Position numbers and translations under genes: made by a program. A DNA stretch of 64,000 nucleotides from assembly GCA_026874595.1 (NCBI GenBank), contig CM049307.1, positions 93,474,330 through 93,538,329 on the forward strand. The letters are read 5' to 3'. Shown here piece after piece: positions 22,996 to 34,955 of this stretch (position 1 is its first letter; each line of letters begins with the position of its first letter). The DNA is from Sipunculus nudus (Eukaryota > Annelida > Sipuncula > Golfingiida > Sipunculidae). The notes under the pieces are model-generated. The model did no database searches and was not told the origin of the DNA. It saw only the letters and a list, made by a program, of their open reading frames with translations.

Positions 22996-25900
22996 TTCAC
23001 TTAATTTAAGAAAAATAATTATCCTATTTATGCAATTCCTGCATATATAAGCATAATTAAAGCGCTTTCTACGCTATCAAAACCAACGTCAGGAAGCGGC
23101 ATATTGCATGGCACTGTAACTTGACAGTTTAACCTATTTTTGACGTCTGCGGTTTGGGCGTTTTTTTCTGTGGCATTTTAACTAGACTTGACACGTTACT
23201 GCATTGATATACGAACAATCCCTGTGCTAAACGACTCTGATATGCAGTGATTGTGAATATGTTTAATTTGACATCGAGCAGTGTGTTTATCAGCCTTGAA
23301 GATTGCACTGAAGCCGCAAACAGGAGCAACCAATCATTATATATTTTTAGATTAATCATGTCCTAACACCACTTGTGACTAAATAGATATGCTTCATCAC
23401 CAGTTAAATAAATTTATATTTAGGATAATTTATTTATGGAAAGGTTAATTTTATGGAAAATGTGTTGGTAATGAACGTGTATTAAACATCACAGTGTAAC
23501 TTCTTCCGAAGACAATACCATTTGTAAATTCAATTAATGTATATTCTGCAAGATGAAACTGTAATATACTTTGTAAATGGTGATACAGTAATAAAATGTG
23601 GTCATGTCTAGCTTGTGTCTCATAATTTTGAGACAACATGCTGTAAATTTACTGCCCTTGTGTAAGCCCTTCTGGGAAGGCAGCACTTGTCAAAGAAAAT
23701 TTACGAAGTTATCAAAAGAAAAAAAATTACTTGTTTATTTTCATGTGAGTGTTATTGGATGGTTTGTCTGCATCATGCTGAATTATGTTGACTCCCTTGC
23801 ATATAGTGTGAATTTGTGAAGTGAAAATATTCAGTTGACCAATTTGAAAAGTTTTAATGTAGTATCACTGTGGATATGAAGGCCCTTACTTTCGTTTAAA
23901 TGGAAAACAAGTACCATATAATCATTCATTTTTTGCTTATGTGAACATTCAATATGAGGTGATTACTTACAAAAAGATTTAAAGAAAAGAAAATCTGATT
24001 AATTACCCTTTATTTATGACGAGGAAACTTAATATTAAATAATCTTGGGCGAAAAATCAAGCTTAACATTACTTTGATAAATCACAACAAAATTTTACGC
24101 AAGCAAAACGCCTAAAACAGTCTCAGATTTAGAAGTTTGGAACATAGACCTATGCTCTCAGTCGTCACTGGCAGGTGATACATCGTAACATGCATCTCGA
24201 TGTCAAATAGATATTCTCACAGGCGCGGCATGTTAAAACCTTGTGGCACAGCGATTGTTCAAATATCAAAGTAGTAAAGTTACCAAGACTTGTTAATATG
24301 CCGCAGAAAGAACTTTCATGGGTACTTTTGTCACTTTAAAGTTCCATGCAATGCCCCGCGTCCTGACGTTGTTTTACTAATGTAGAAAACGCATTTAATG
24401 TGCTTAATTTTGTCCAGAAACCCTTCAGAAAGTTCCATTTGAACATATTCTAAGGCACTCCATAAAAGGATAAGCATTTTTTAGTAAATTTAACACCTTC
24501 TAAGTAGTGTATATCACGATGTTTTGAAAAGAGCAGACCAACACGTGAAACATCCTGACACTTGGCTCTGTTGTTGTTTCACGCGAGGATACCGTTTACT
24601 AATGAAATATGACAAGAAACTGCTGGAAGGGATTTACAGCTGTGCCACATGAAATTTATTATATGCTAGTGGTTGCTAAAAACTTCATCTTTGAATTAAA
24701 AGTTATAAAATCAAAACCGCTTTTATTTCATATTATAAATTTTGCTCCGAAACATTAATATTAGCATGAACAAAGGACCCTGTTATACGTGTATGCATTT
24801 AATACAGCTTAGAATCACAAGAAGGTTTACCTTTGCATCGCCTCAAACCAGAAATCTAAAAAAACCTATCAAAGTACGTGTCAGAGACGCTTAAAAAAAC
24901 CTGATTTTTCAAAACAAAATTTACCCCAAAATGGGTAATCATGGTAACGATTGGAGCTTTTATGGCCATAGGAAAATCCCTCTGGATCCTTGGTTTAAAT
25001 TATGTTATACAAAAATGTGAGAATGCTTAAAGAATTTTAGATCTGGCACCAAAATTATATTACATGTAATAATTTTCGGGAAGCGGTTTCATGATATTAT
25101 GGTGATACATAATGCATGCTAAAAATTGCGACCTGTATAGATATTCTTTATGCGAAATCTAAAACATTTTCTTTTTACGGAAAATAGCGAAGATTTGGCG
25201 AGGCTTGCAATTGTGACGTCCAGGGTATCAAATGCTACTGGATGAAAATAAAGACACCTCTTTTTCTCAAGAAATGCGTTTAAACTGATACAAATATAGT
25301 CGTCAATATTGTCGGATTTCTTTAATGATACCAGTGTTACTTCAGGATGAGGCAGTGTTGTCTCAAAAACAATACTCTCAGTACGACAAAAAAATGAATG
25401 AAGGTTGACGTTATCACATTCATTTGCATTAAAAAGATATGATCAGATAATAAAATTGCCGGCAGGTAAAAAAACAGTATTCAGGGTCACGCTCCGATGA
25501 ATGATCTACTTTATAGAAGATAAAAGCAAATGAAATGAGTTGCGGTTTACCTTTCTAGCATGAAATGTATAAGCAGTCCCTTAAAATATCGCATGCTCTC
25601 ATTCGATTTGAAACTGTGCAAGAATTGGAGACTGCCATATCAAACTAATTAAATGCTAACAGATTCCTTGACGCACAAAGAGATTTAAGCTATAAATTCA
25701 CTAAACCTATGTTTTTTTATAAACAAATTTTTAGAAATTCAAATATATTTTTTTCTCTAAATGCCGCGAGGGGACAATAGCACCGCCCACACGTAGGGAG
25801 ATTTTCCGATTCACCATAGATAGACGGACTGTGATATCACGTGATTTTTATGCACGCACATCGAGTTCATTACCTTGTGCTTTTAAAGCAAGCTACACTG

Positions 25901-28455
25901 ACAAAGATAGATTCTCCGACTTCGATCCGATATAACTGGTTTAAGTGCAGGCAGTTTACTTTATTTTAATTCTGGGAATGTTAAGTAACATGTTGATGAT
26001 GTAATAGACTAGATTTAACAACACAATGTCGGATGTGTAGATGGGGAGAAGGTGGCTATGTCATTCCGGCAACAGATTCAATATGGCGATGGGTAAATAG
26101 GGACTTCACACGCGTCGTTTCATTTGACCGGGCACCATTTTCTTCCTTTTTCAGCGAATTATTCCCAAACGTTACAGACAATTTACCAAATACGAGTAGA
26201 CTGAACGGGAACAATTATTATTGTAAATTAATATTTGTAGAATATATGGCGAGTTGAAAACAATATTTTTTTTTTTAAGTTGGGACCTTCCTACATCCGC
26301 TGCCCATTTTACGGCGGATTAAGACGTAAGTACAGGGTGAAAGTAAATACCGTATCGGTGATTTTCAGCAGAAGATATTTTGGTTTTATTTTCAGAAATG
26401 ACTCCCGAAAGGTTTCTTTACAAGTCACAAAGATGTACAAAGTGTTGTTAAGCGAATTGCGAGGGTTCTAAAAGATGCTGCAAATCCCAAATTGTCTTGG
26501 CAAAGCTAGTCCATCACAACATGTTATTTAATATTCAGAGAACTACATACTGTCTGCACTTAGTAATACCGAATATGAGACAGGGAATCTTTCTTCGTCC
26601 ACTAAGTAAATAAAATTAAATTTAAAAAGTAAGAATTACAAACACTTCCCGACACAATTAAAATCATCAGCTATGCCCAGTACAATAATCTTGACAGTTT
26701 CACTTCGAGGTACAATGCTTCAACTTCTGAGCAAGCGATAGGTCATGCGAGGCTACATGTGAAAAAGAATACTTCTTTCAAATATGGCATGTTTTGAAAA
26801 AAATACTTAATTGAATGGTATTTAAAACTTAAAAATCAATGCCCTTGTGGTTTTCAAAAAAAGATACTCATAGTTTGTGAGTTAATTATTAAACCATGTG
26901 AGTAACTCTTCACCACGTATTCAGTATAAAAAGTCTAAATTGTGGCTAATTAATCAAAGCTCCCCGCTCCGGACGCCTATCACATAACACGAACTATAGT
27001 CTTTGGTGGTGGTCTTTCCCAATAAAAATCTCTATCAAAGCTGGCCTTTTTTCTGGTTGACCGACCAACTTTAAATAATGATTATGTTATCTACACATTT
27101 ATTAAAATAAACAAGAATTTTGACTGTATATTTCCAAACAACTTTCCCTATGGTCAACAAATCGCGCTGGTCCCCGGGCTGTCTCTGTGACCAATGCAGG
27201 TCATTCGAGGTAATGACCTTGAGCGCCATCTCCTTTCAGATATATGTAAAAAAATATAACTCATGATGTCCGTCCGCTTCAGAGGATTGTAATATTGACT
27301 AAACACGCAGGCGATTGGGGAGAGATTTTCGTTCTAAGGGATAGTGAGTCCTCCGCTTTACTGAGTTTACGTTCAACATAATATAAAAGCAAATTTCAAG
27401 GGAATAAGATTCTGTGTTCGCATTAGTGAGTTATCCGCAGGAAGGAGTGTCACTGTTTATTAAGAATAAAAGTGTGATATTTTAAAGTCGTGAGAATGGT
27501 AGAAAATTAAACTTTAAAGTGAGACTGTGTAGATATATTTAAACTGAGATAATTTTCAATCATTTCGATTGGTGCACAAAAGAAGATCTTCAATTTTGGA
27601 GTCCTAAAGTGCATCTACATAATATGTTGAACAGACATAACATTTTAATATTTTTCAATTTCACCTGTTGGCAAGGGCTTTGAGACAACACCAACTACAG
27701 ATGAGAAAATCAGTTTGTATCTGATTAGATTACTGTAACTTTGTGATTGTCAGTCAGAACAGGATTTAAGTTTTCCCTTATTGGCTCTTTTAAAGCAGCT
27801 GGCTTAAGGTTATACGTTTCTCTTCTAAAAGAAATTTCTTCGTAAAAATGTTATAACAGTTTTTTTTGTTCTAAGAAAGAATTCGATGGTCTGATGAGTA
27901 ATTGTGTGTTTCCTCAATCAGCTTTCAAAGTAGTAGCTGATATCATGGTGGACACCTTCTGTATCATATTGCAAAGTTACGTCGAAAAAAGAGACACTCG
28001 ACAAACATATTGCTCAGTCCCACAGTGTGTGCCGGTATGTGAGTATACTTCGCAGTTCTGTGCATATGTCTGTATGTATGTCTGTTCCTGTCGTAAGCTT
28101 TGAATTGGCAAGCTTATTGCTTTGATTTGTCAGATTTGTCTCCTATACTCCTATAGGTGTGTCTGTCAATACGAATGTTCGCATTGGAAACTTTGACTTG
28201 GAAAGCATGTTACCAAACACATAAATTCGCGTTAACATAGTCTAACCAGTCTGTCTACAAACGTAAGGGCGTAGCCAGGATTAAGGAGGCGGGGTGGAGG
28301 GGGGGGGGGGGGGGGAGGGGAGGAGCTGTTATGCCGTAGCATATCTGCTAGCCAACGCATGGACCCACGCATATATGTTTGAAAATGTGTACGAATCGGC
28401 CAAATTCGGCATCCTCATAACATTCTAAGCTGAAAACAAGAGGAAAAAGTTCCCT
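22996..28455. repeat. Tandem segmental duplication, copy 2
   Basis: Direct repeat of 8775-22995 without the LINE and without the 12620-15190 segment. It runs from ttatcctatttatgcaattc to ggcatcctcataacattc. It contains the degenerate relative of the 12061 exon (26026, early TAG), the right end of the TA-target element (about 27466) and a poly-G run near 28300-28315. Confidence 0.85.
27075..27256. other. Copy-2 instance of the identical 182-bp block
   Basis: Identical to 15826-16007; see that entry. Confidence 0.7.
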
Positions 28456-28983
28456 TTTCAATATATTTTTACTGCAGAGGATAGTCTAATGAAATTTAAT
28501 GTTAACAAGACTGATATTTTTATATATTTGATATAAATATTTATTTTCATACAATTTTTAGTGTCTTAAAAGTTTTCCATCAATATTACATGCAACATAT
28601 GATGAGTGGATGGGGTGGGGCTGGGGGTTGGGTGCATGGCCTCATGCGGTAGCCCGCAACCCCCCCCCCCCCCGGCATTCCCCATACTGAAAAAAAAAAA
28701 TCTGAGCAAGGTTATTGTATTGAGTGTAAGTATTGTTATGATTGTAATTATTATTATTTTGTCATAAATAAGTGATGAAATGTTGAGATTATGTAAATAT
28801 TTATTCATAAATAATCAGTATAATAATAATAAATCATTATTTCAATATGTTTACAAGTAGTAATTGTTAAAGTAGTAGTAGAAGTAGTAGTGGTAGTAGT
28901 AGTAGTAGCAGTTGTATATCATAAAAAAAATCATTGAAACATTGGCGGTACACCAGAACTCTGTGACAAATTACAGTGCTCAC
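28456..28983. other. Intergenic or intronic DNA with simple repeats
   Basis: Contains a C run at 28660-28674, an A run at 28690-28700 and a (TAG)n-like tract at 28869-28914. The (TAG)n tract lies just downstream of the PAN-like exon on its strand. No gene was seen. Confidence 0.5.
28869..28914. repeat. Imperfect (TAG)n trinucleotide repeat
   Basis: agtagtagtagaagtagtag and onward, with isolated interruptions. Confidence 0.85.
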
Positions 28984-29220
28984 CGAATCGATAGATGTAG
29001 GCTGTTGCCTCTAAAAGAAAGTCGACAGCAAGAACTGGAGACAAGAGAAGTTCACAGGTCCCGTTGTTGAAGGCGTTCAGAGCAGGGCATGCCGGCAGCT
29101 GATTGCATTGCAACAAACATTCCATTGGCGTGGTGCCGCAGCGCGGCTGTTTCATTTCGATTAGGTTTGTTCGGGTGGCAAAAGCTCTCGATTCCTTCTG
29201 TCGGTTGTAATGCCGGCCTA
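28984..29220 (-). CDS. PAN/apple-like domain candidate exon
   Basis: A 237-nt GC-richer segment with acceptor tgtctacag, strong donor TTCG|gtgagc, and phase 1 at both ends (79 codons). It encodes RCGTTPMECLLQCNQLPAC, then NAFNNGTCELLL and YIYRFG. The spacing C-x(7)-C-x(3)-C-x(6)-C followed by a later CELL block resembles PAN/apple domains of molluscan secreted and membrane proteins, which mediate protein or carbohydrate contacts. If the donor is ignored, the frame runs on to a TGA at 28931, so it could instead be a terminal exon. Phase 1-1 fits exon-shuffled extracellular modules. The parent gene is not identified. Confidence 0.5.
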
Positions 29221-29769
29221 CTGTAGACACCCCAAGGGTGCCTTAGTAACAGAAAGCGATGACATGATCAGATAAATTATAATAATTCATATACTCTCAT
29301 GTAGACATCTGGCTGGGTATTGATAATTTTTTTTTTATCACTACAAGTCAGTGAATCATTAATGCAGCCTATTATTTTATATGACAATTTTTTAAAACCT
29401 GCTTTATTACCCACCCATCATTTATACACTCCCAGCCTTCTACCCGCCCTCGACAGTTGCGTTCCCTAATTTATACGTCACAGAACACATACGCAAACAC
29501 ATTAGAGTTTAGCTCTGTATCTGCGACTGAATATGGAAATGTTGAGAAGAAATAGGATATTGATGAAAAATGATTATTTTTTATTAATCCCGGTCAACAT
29601 ATTTCTGGTGTGTTGTAAATATTCTATGTGATCATAACCAAAAAAAAAAAATTTTAAATTGTTGTACAATCTTGAACTGGAACTATTTGTTTGTCCTTCT
29701 GCTTGTAAATAATACTCGGATTTAAACGGTCGAGGATTTTTTTTAAATTATAATTACTATGCCTATCTC
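29221..29769. other. No feature seen
   Basis: AT-rich DNA upstream of the PAN-like exon on the minus strand. No second exon was recognised. Confidence 0.4.
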
Positions 29770-30225
29770 ACCGTCTGTTTGTCTCTCTGTCTGTAGGTTC
29801 TACTCAAAATCAGGTTGTTATATACTTTTCAGTATTATTACTGTCTGTGTGTCTGTCTGTAAATAATTCCCTGACTCAAGGGGCCGAGTACATGATTATT
29901 TTATTACTGTCGGTCTGCCAGTCTTTCTGCCTGTACGTAATACTCAGACTCCAGTGGTCGAGTACTTGGTAAGTATTATTACTGTCTCTCTGTCTGTCTG
30001 TATGACTGTTGTCAGTTGGTAGTACTCTGACTCAAATGGTCGACAACTTAGTCAGTATTTTTACTGTCTGTGTGTCTTTTTCTCTGTCTGTCTGTGAGTA
30101 ATACTAAGGTTCAAGTGGTCGAGTACTTGGTAAGTATTATTACTGTCTGTCTGTAGGTAGTACTCAGACTCAGGTGGTCAAATACTATTCAGTATTATAA
30201 CTGTCTGCCTGTCTGTAATAATCTC
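29770..30225. repeat. Degenerate minisatellite, about 6 units
   Basis: Units of roughly 55-80 bp alternate a variable (CTGT)n tract with a block like gtaatactcagactcaagtg followed by gtcgagtacttggtaagtat. Six copies are visible, beginning near 29797, 29855, 29930, 30010, 30090 and 30150. Confidence 0.8.
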
Positions 30226-30999
30226 GGGGCCAATCCTGTAATTTTAAGTTATGCTGCACCCCAGGCATTTTAAGGGTTTGGTGCCATTTTCTATTAAAGT
30301 AATTCATACATATCATATTTCAAATCATTAACCCTCTGAGAAAGTGTCTATAAGGCCTAAAATCCCTAATTTACTGATATTTTAAAAAATATTATGGTTA
30401 ACGTCCAGAGTTATCACTTGGAAATTGTAATTTGCAGAAATGTGCATTGGTAAATCCAATCGCATGTATAACTTTACCTAATTTCATTATACTGAAGCCA
30501 TTAAAATTAATTTCACAACTGTATTTTAATATTTAATATTAAAATTTTAAATTAAATGAAAAAACTTAAAAAAGCCTATGTTTTTAATACCTTACTTTAT
30601 TTTCGGTCTAAACGTGCAAATCGAATACAATTGCTATTTCTGTATTCTGCCCACTTCAAGCCCTAAAGTTAACAAAACTAAGCTACTTAAAATAATTAAA
30701 TAGATGATTCTTTGTATTTAATTAGGGAATACATCACCCTTTTGCGGCCGAGCTAAACTTTGATGTATATGTTCCATTGAAATGGCAGTGGGAAAATTTT
30801 CTTTAATTCTACTGAAATGAATTTAAAAATCATTTTTTTAAAATATAATATGAATTTCAAACATTCAACAAATGACCCATGGGTCCTGACGCTCAGTTGA
30901 TTAGTTAGTATTGCGTATAGTGCGATACTAGATGCATTTATGTTTTTTGGTACTGGTTGTCTTTGGGGCACTGTACAGAAGCTGTTATTAATCCAAATG
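30226..30999. other. No feature seen
   Basis: AT-rich sequence with no exon-like or repeat-like structure that could be supported. Confidence 0.4.
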
Positions 31000-31014
31000 A
31001 GGTCACGGTGACCT
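31000..31014. promoter_or_regulatory. Perfect palindromic oestrogen-response-element match
   Basis: AGGTCA-cgg-TGACCT, an exact match to the IR3 consensus bound by steroid-type nuclear receptors. Looser relatives in the same field are aggtcacatcgacctt (about 31186) and aggtaatagtgacctt (about 31605). These three may come from one repeat family, so occupancy is unproven. Confidence 0.45.
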
Positions 31015-31249
31015 AATTACCCATGTTGCGGTGGATAAAGGGTAGGGGTCACAAGGTACAAAATGGTTAAGATTCAGCACTAGTGATAATGATACTAGTC
31101 ATGACTGAATATTTGCTACTGGTTTTAATAGTAAAAATTATTTTTTTTTGCTAACACTCAATAAAAGCTTTCAGGAAAAAAAATAGGTCACATCGACCTT
31201 ATTCAAGGTTTCGAAGGATACATTTTGTTGGAGAGGAAGGCTGCACAGG

Positions 31250-32365
31250 TTTATGATTCTAGGATTTGTAGTTCCAATTTGTGCCCTACTAACCGCCGAA
31301 CGGCTGGACGGAAGGACAACGGACAATGACCATTCCTATAGTTAAGATGACTTTCAGTGAGCTGGGCTAAAATTGCGTAATAAATACTTAAAATACAGGT
31401 GGCGCCACCAGACTGCATAATTTGATAAAACCTGTCATGATCAATAAGCAGGTTACAAGACACTAGAGGAAACTACGGCTGATAAACTAATACAATTGCT
31501 GCCATTTGACGGTCTCAGAAATAGAGACAAGGAACCATGAACAATTTGTAACATAACGCCAAGAGTGCTCAAAATCATGCATTTTGCCAATAGACCTTAG
31601 TTATAGGTAATAGTGACCTTATTCTACATCCAGCTGCTACCATTTGTTCCTATTAACTCTTTATTATTCTGGATATTATTCTGGGATACTTTTGAGCACC
31701 ATAGCTCGGAGGATATGGGCAAACGAGACCTTAATTCAAATTCCAAGGAGAAGTTTTCATGGACCTCCCAGGAAGTCCAGTAAGAAAATGCTAGGTTCAA
31801 CGGATACGATTTGGGTCCTGTAAACGGATGACTGCTTCATTTGAAGGTCTCAAAAATAGAAAAAAAATGAGTAAAACTTAAAAAAATACAGGTTGCGCCG
31901 CCAGTCTACAGGAACTGATGTAACACACCATGATCAATATACATGCAAAGAGTCATGGCAATCAATGCATTAGTTATTCATATACTGGAGCTTTTGCATC
32001 AAATTTATAATCATTCTGGGGGTATTTACGAGCCCCATAGCTCCTAGGATGTAGATAACGAGATCTAATGACAGGTTCCAAAGGAGATTGTACAGGGATC
32101 TCCCTGGATGTCGAGAAAGACGATTTTAGGTCCAACTCTCCATGATCAATATGCAAGCAACTCCGAGGATATGATTTACAGAGAGCTAATTTCAGGTTTT
32201 TAAGGTGATTTTTAATAGACCTCCATGAACGTCAAGTTAAAAGATTCTTGGTCCAACGGTTACGATTTAATTCCTGTTACGGACGGCCAAAAGGACGACG
32301 GACAAGAAGTGATCGCTATAGCTCCGTTGACTTTCAGTCAGCTGAGCTAAATTGAAATTAAAACA
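31250..32365. repeat. Dispersed/tandem mobile-repeat field with hairpin ends
   Basis: Three diverged units share a block on the theme 'cc(a)tagctc..aggat(a)tg..acgag..tc(c)aaggag..gacctcc..g..gtc(c)..aagaa' (about 31690, 32030, 32155). Two end in a terminal hairpin block: ctatag followed by gactttcagt and gagctaaa (31337-31370 and 32312-32352), preceded by ggacgacggacaa-type sequence. This hairpin-plus-gagctaaa end is common in bivalve dispersed repeats. The exact family was not identified. Confidence 0.5.
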
Positions 32366-32649
32366 AATAAATAAATAAAGTTTCACAAAAGTTCAAAGTC
32401 TTAATGGCTTTTGCAAAACAAAATCTGTACAGATTCATTTAATGATATGAATTAATGATAGTGAATGAAAAGGAATCTAATGAAGCAATATGTTTCATGA
32501 CATATCTGCTTTGCATCCATAAAATAGTAGCAATTAGAGTTATATCTATTGAAGTATATGTCACTAATATGTGGTGGCGCCTCAAATCAACAGCTAAAAT
32601 AATCCGTCACCAAAGTTTGAAAAATAAACTTTTTTATTTGGAGTTGCTG

Positions 32650-33140
32650 CTGGTATGACGATCCAGTTAGGTTGCTTTGTCTTTTTCGGGGTATGAAAAT
32701 CCGAACAGATTGTTTTGTCTTTGTCATAGTAGAAAGATTGTCTTGTCTTGGTCATAATATGAAGATACAATAAGATTGTTTGGCATCGGTAATGATATGA
32801 GGATCCAATAGGATTGTTTTGTATTGGTCATTTATGACGTTCCACAAATATGGTATTGCCTTGGTCATGACATTAGGCGGCTGTCAGACTGTTTTGTCTT
32901 GGTCATGGTATGACTATCCAGTAAGATTGTTTCGTCTTGGTCATGGTATGATGATCCAGCAAGGTTGTTTTGTCTTGCTCATGGTATGAGGATCTAGTAA
33001 GACGGATTTGTCATTTTGATAGTTTGAGGATCCAGTCAGATTGTTTTGTCTAGATGATTGTATGAGGTTTCTGTCTAATTTATCTTCATTGGTGATTGTA
33101 TGAGAATCCAGTAAGGATACTTTGTCATTCTCACAGTATG
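32650..33140. repeat. 38-bp minisatellite, about 13 units
   Basis: Units begin with gtatgaggatccagtaagat and continue to ttgttttgtcttggtcatg. Starts at 32653, 32691, 32757, 32795, 32832, 32870, 32908, 32946, 32984, 33021, 33060, 33098 and 33136 are spaced by 37-39 bp, except one short unit near 32727. Confidence 0.9.
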
Positions 33141-33398
33141 CACATTAATTTGTGTCATCTCACTTACAGTATAAGATATAATCGCTCTAGAGCTTTTCCG
33201 TTTTAAGAAACACGGGATTATATAGTCACACCGTCAAGGGGGTGATTTAAATGAGGCAATCACACTTCAATTGCTGAAAAACTATTAATTTAAAATTAAT
33301 TTAAATTTAAATTCGTTGTTTGCAAGAAATATATAAGTACTAGTCTACAAACTCTATGAGAAATTATAAAGCACAGGACATGTACAATAAAAAATAAA

Positions 33399-33399
<1 letters not shown>

Positions 33400-33447
<48 letters not shown>
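33400..33447. repeat. (TA)n microsatellite
   Basis: Uninterrupted TA dinucleotides. Confidence 0.95.
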
Positions 33448-33450
<3 letters not shown>

Positions 33451-33789
33451 CGAAGAGAAAACAGGAACAAGTAGAGGTTAGTTCTAAGTATGTACGATTC
33501 CGATTTGTTTTCTCTTTTTGTTTTGTTCCAGACTTCCAGTTGTGTTTTTCTTTAATATGCTTTAGTTGTCTATATAAATGTGAATATAATAAGAGTATAG
33601 TATTTTGTAGGGCATATATACTGATTGGAGTGACTGCGGAAATATCTACGGCGTATTCATTATTACTTATAGATGTATTACTTATAAAGCTTTCTGATAA
33701 ATATACATATATATTGTACATGTATGTATGTATAGATGTATGAGTAGCCATGCTGGTTCATTGTTTTATATATGGAAAGGGTATACACA

Positions 33790-33882
33790 GAAAAGTGGTT
33801 CACTGCCAGTGGAATTCAAACCCACGATCTTCCGATTTACAGTGCGGCTGCCTTAGTCCACTTTGCCATGACAGATTCCCAT

Positions 33883-33885
<3 letters not shown>
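33790..33885 (-). mobile_element. tRNA-derived SINE fragment
   Basis: On the minus strand tggcaaagtggactaagg (A-box position) and gtgggtttgaattccac (B-box position) are spaced as in a tRNA-type RNA polymerase III promoter. A ctgtaaa loop between them sits where an anticodon loop would be. The stems do not close properly, so it is not a functional tRNA gene. A (TA)n tract abuts its 5' side. Family not identified. Confidence 0.5.

Positions 33886-33886
<1 letters not shown>

Positions 33887-33946
<60 letters not shown>
33887..33946. repeat. (TA)n microsatellite
   Basis: About 60 bp of TA with one TG interruption near the right end. Confidence 0.95.
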
Positions 33947-34912
33947 AGCAGAGCCTTCTTAATATCTTTACAGGCGCCTGGACGTAGCAACATGCCCCCC
34001 CACCCTCCCTTGCCAGGAACTCTGAAAGTCCCATAAATAACCCATATCTTTTAACTATCGTTCCATCCCATCTTTTTCCCCATGACATTTTAAGCCCATG
34101 GGTAACTGCCGAGACTGCGTAAAATTTAAGCTGTAAACGCTGTACAGTAACTCAGATATTATCAATTATGTGAAAAAAAGTTCATGTTTTCTACACACAA
34201 TTGTTATTAAATCAGCTGGACTATTTTTCGAATCACTAGAAAATGTATGAAATTTCCATTTAAGATAGACTTTAGCCCAGGGCTCTCAGTTCCTACACTG
34301 TTATCAGGCGTCTAGGGCACTTGGAAAATAAGTAAATACTGTAAGCAAGGCAGCAGAAATAGACAAATGCCTGGTAGTGTGTTCACAATGTGCACTTTAC
34401 AGGCACACCGTTTTGAGAGTGTTTGACATCTCCCGGCAACATCTGGTTGCGTTTCCCATTTAAGGATTTTTTTTGTAATACATGAAATTTTGTTCTCCGT
34501 TTCAAAAAGCAACGCAGCTGTATATGCATGGGTCTAGTATGCAAATGCGTTAAGACGCCCTCCTGCTGTCTAAATGAGCGAACAAATAATTACAAGTTGC
34601 TTACCAGCGAGTGTGAAAACCACGAGGAGTGCCTGGTGAATCATTTTGTCGTTTTACTTCGGAAGTCACGAGTCAAGTTTACTCTACCTCTCTTCAGATC
34701 GCAAAAGGGCTACGTGCGCGAGTAACACTGTTTCAGTGGGTCCTGCTCTAGGTAATAAACGTCATCCATACCAACAGGCATAAACACTGAATAAATTAAC
34801 TATCCACGTGGGCGTTTTGTGGCGTCAACCTGCAAATCAATATGTCTCCAACGAGATTAAATTAAGCTAGTCAAACCACATTTGCTCTAAAATGCTTAAC
34901 AAACATTACAAT

Positions 34913-34955
<43 letters not shown>

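Noticed and set aside
32650-33140. Regular direct repeats suggestive of a CRISPR array
   Set aside because: There are no spacers between 38-bp units. The units abut, diverge like a minisatellite, and the genome is eukaryotic.
33296-33751. 151-codon minus-strand frame
   Set aside because: It is dominated by translated (TA)n (YIYIYI). The same applies to frames over the other TA tracts.
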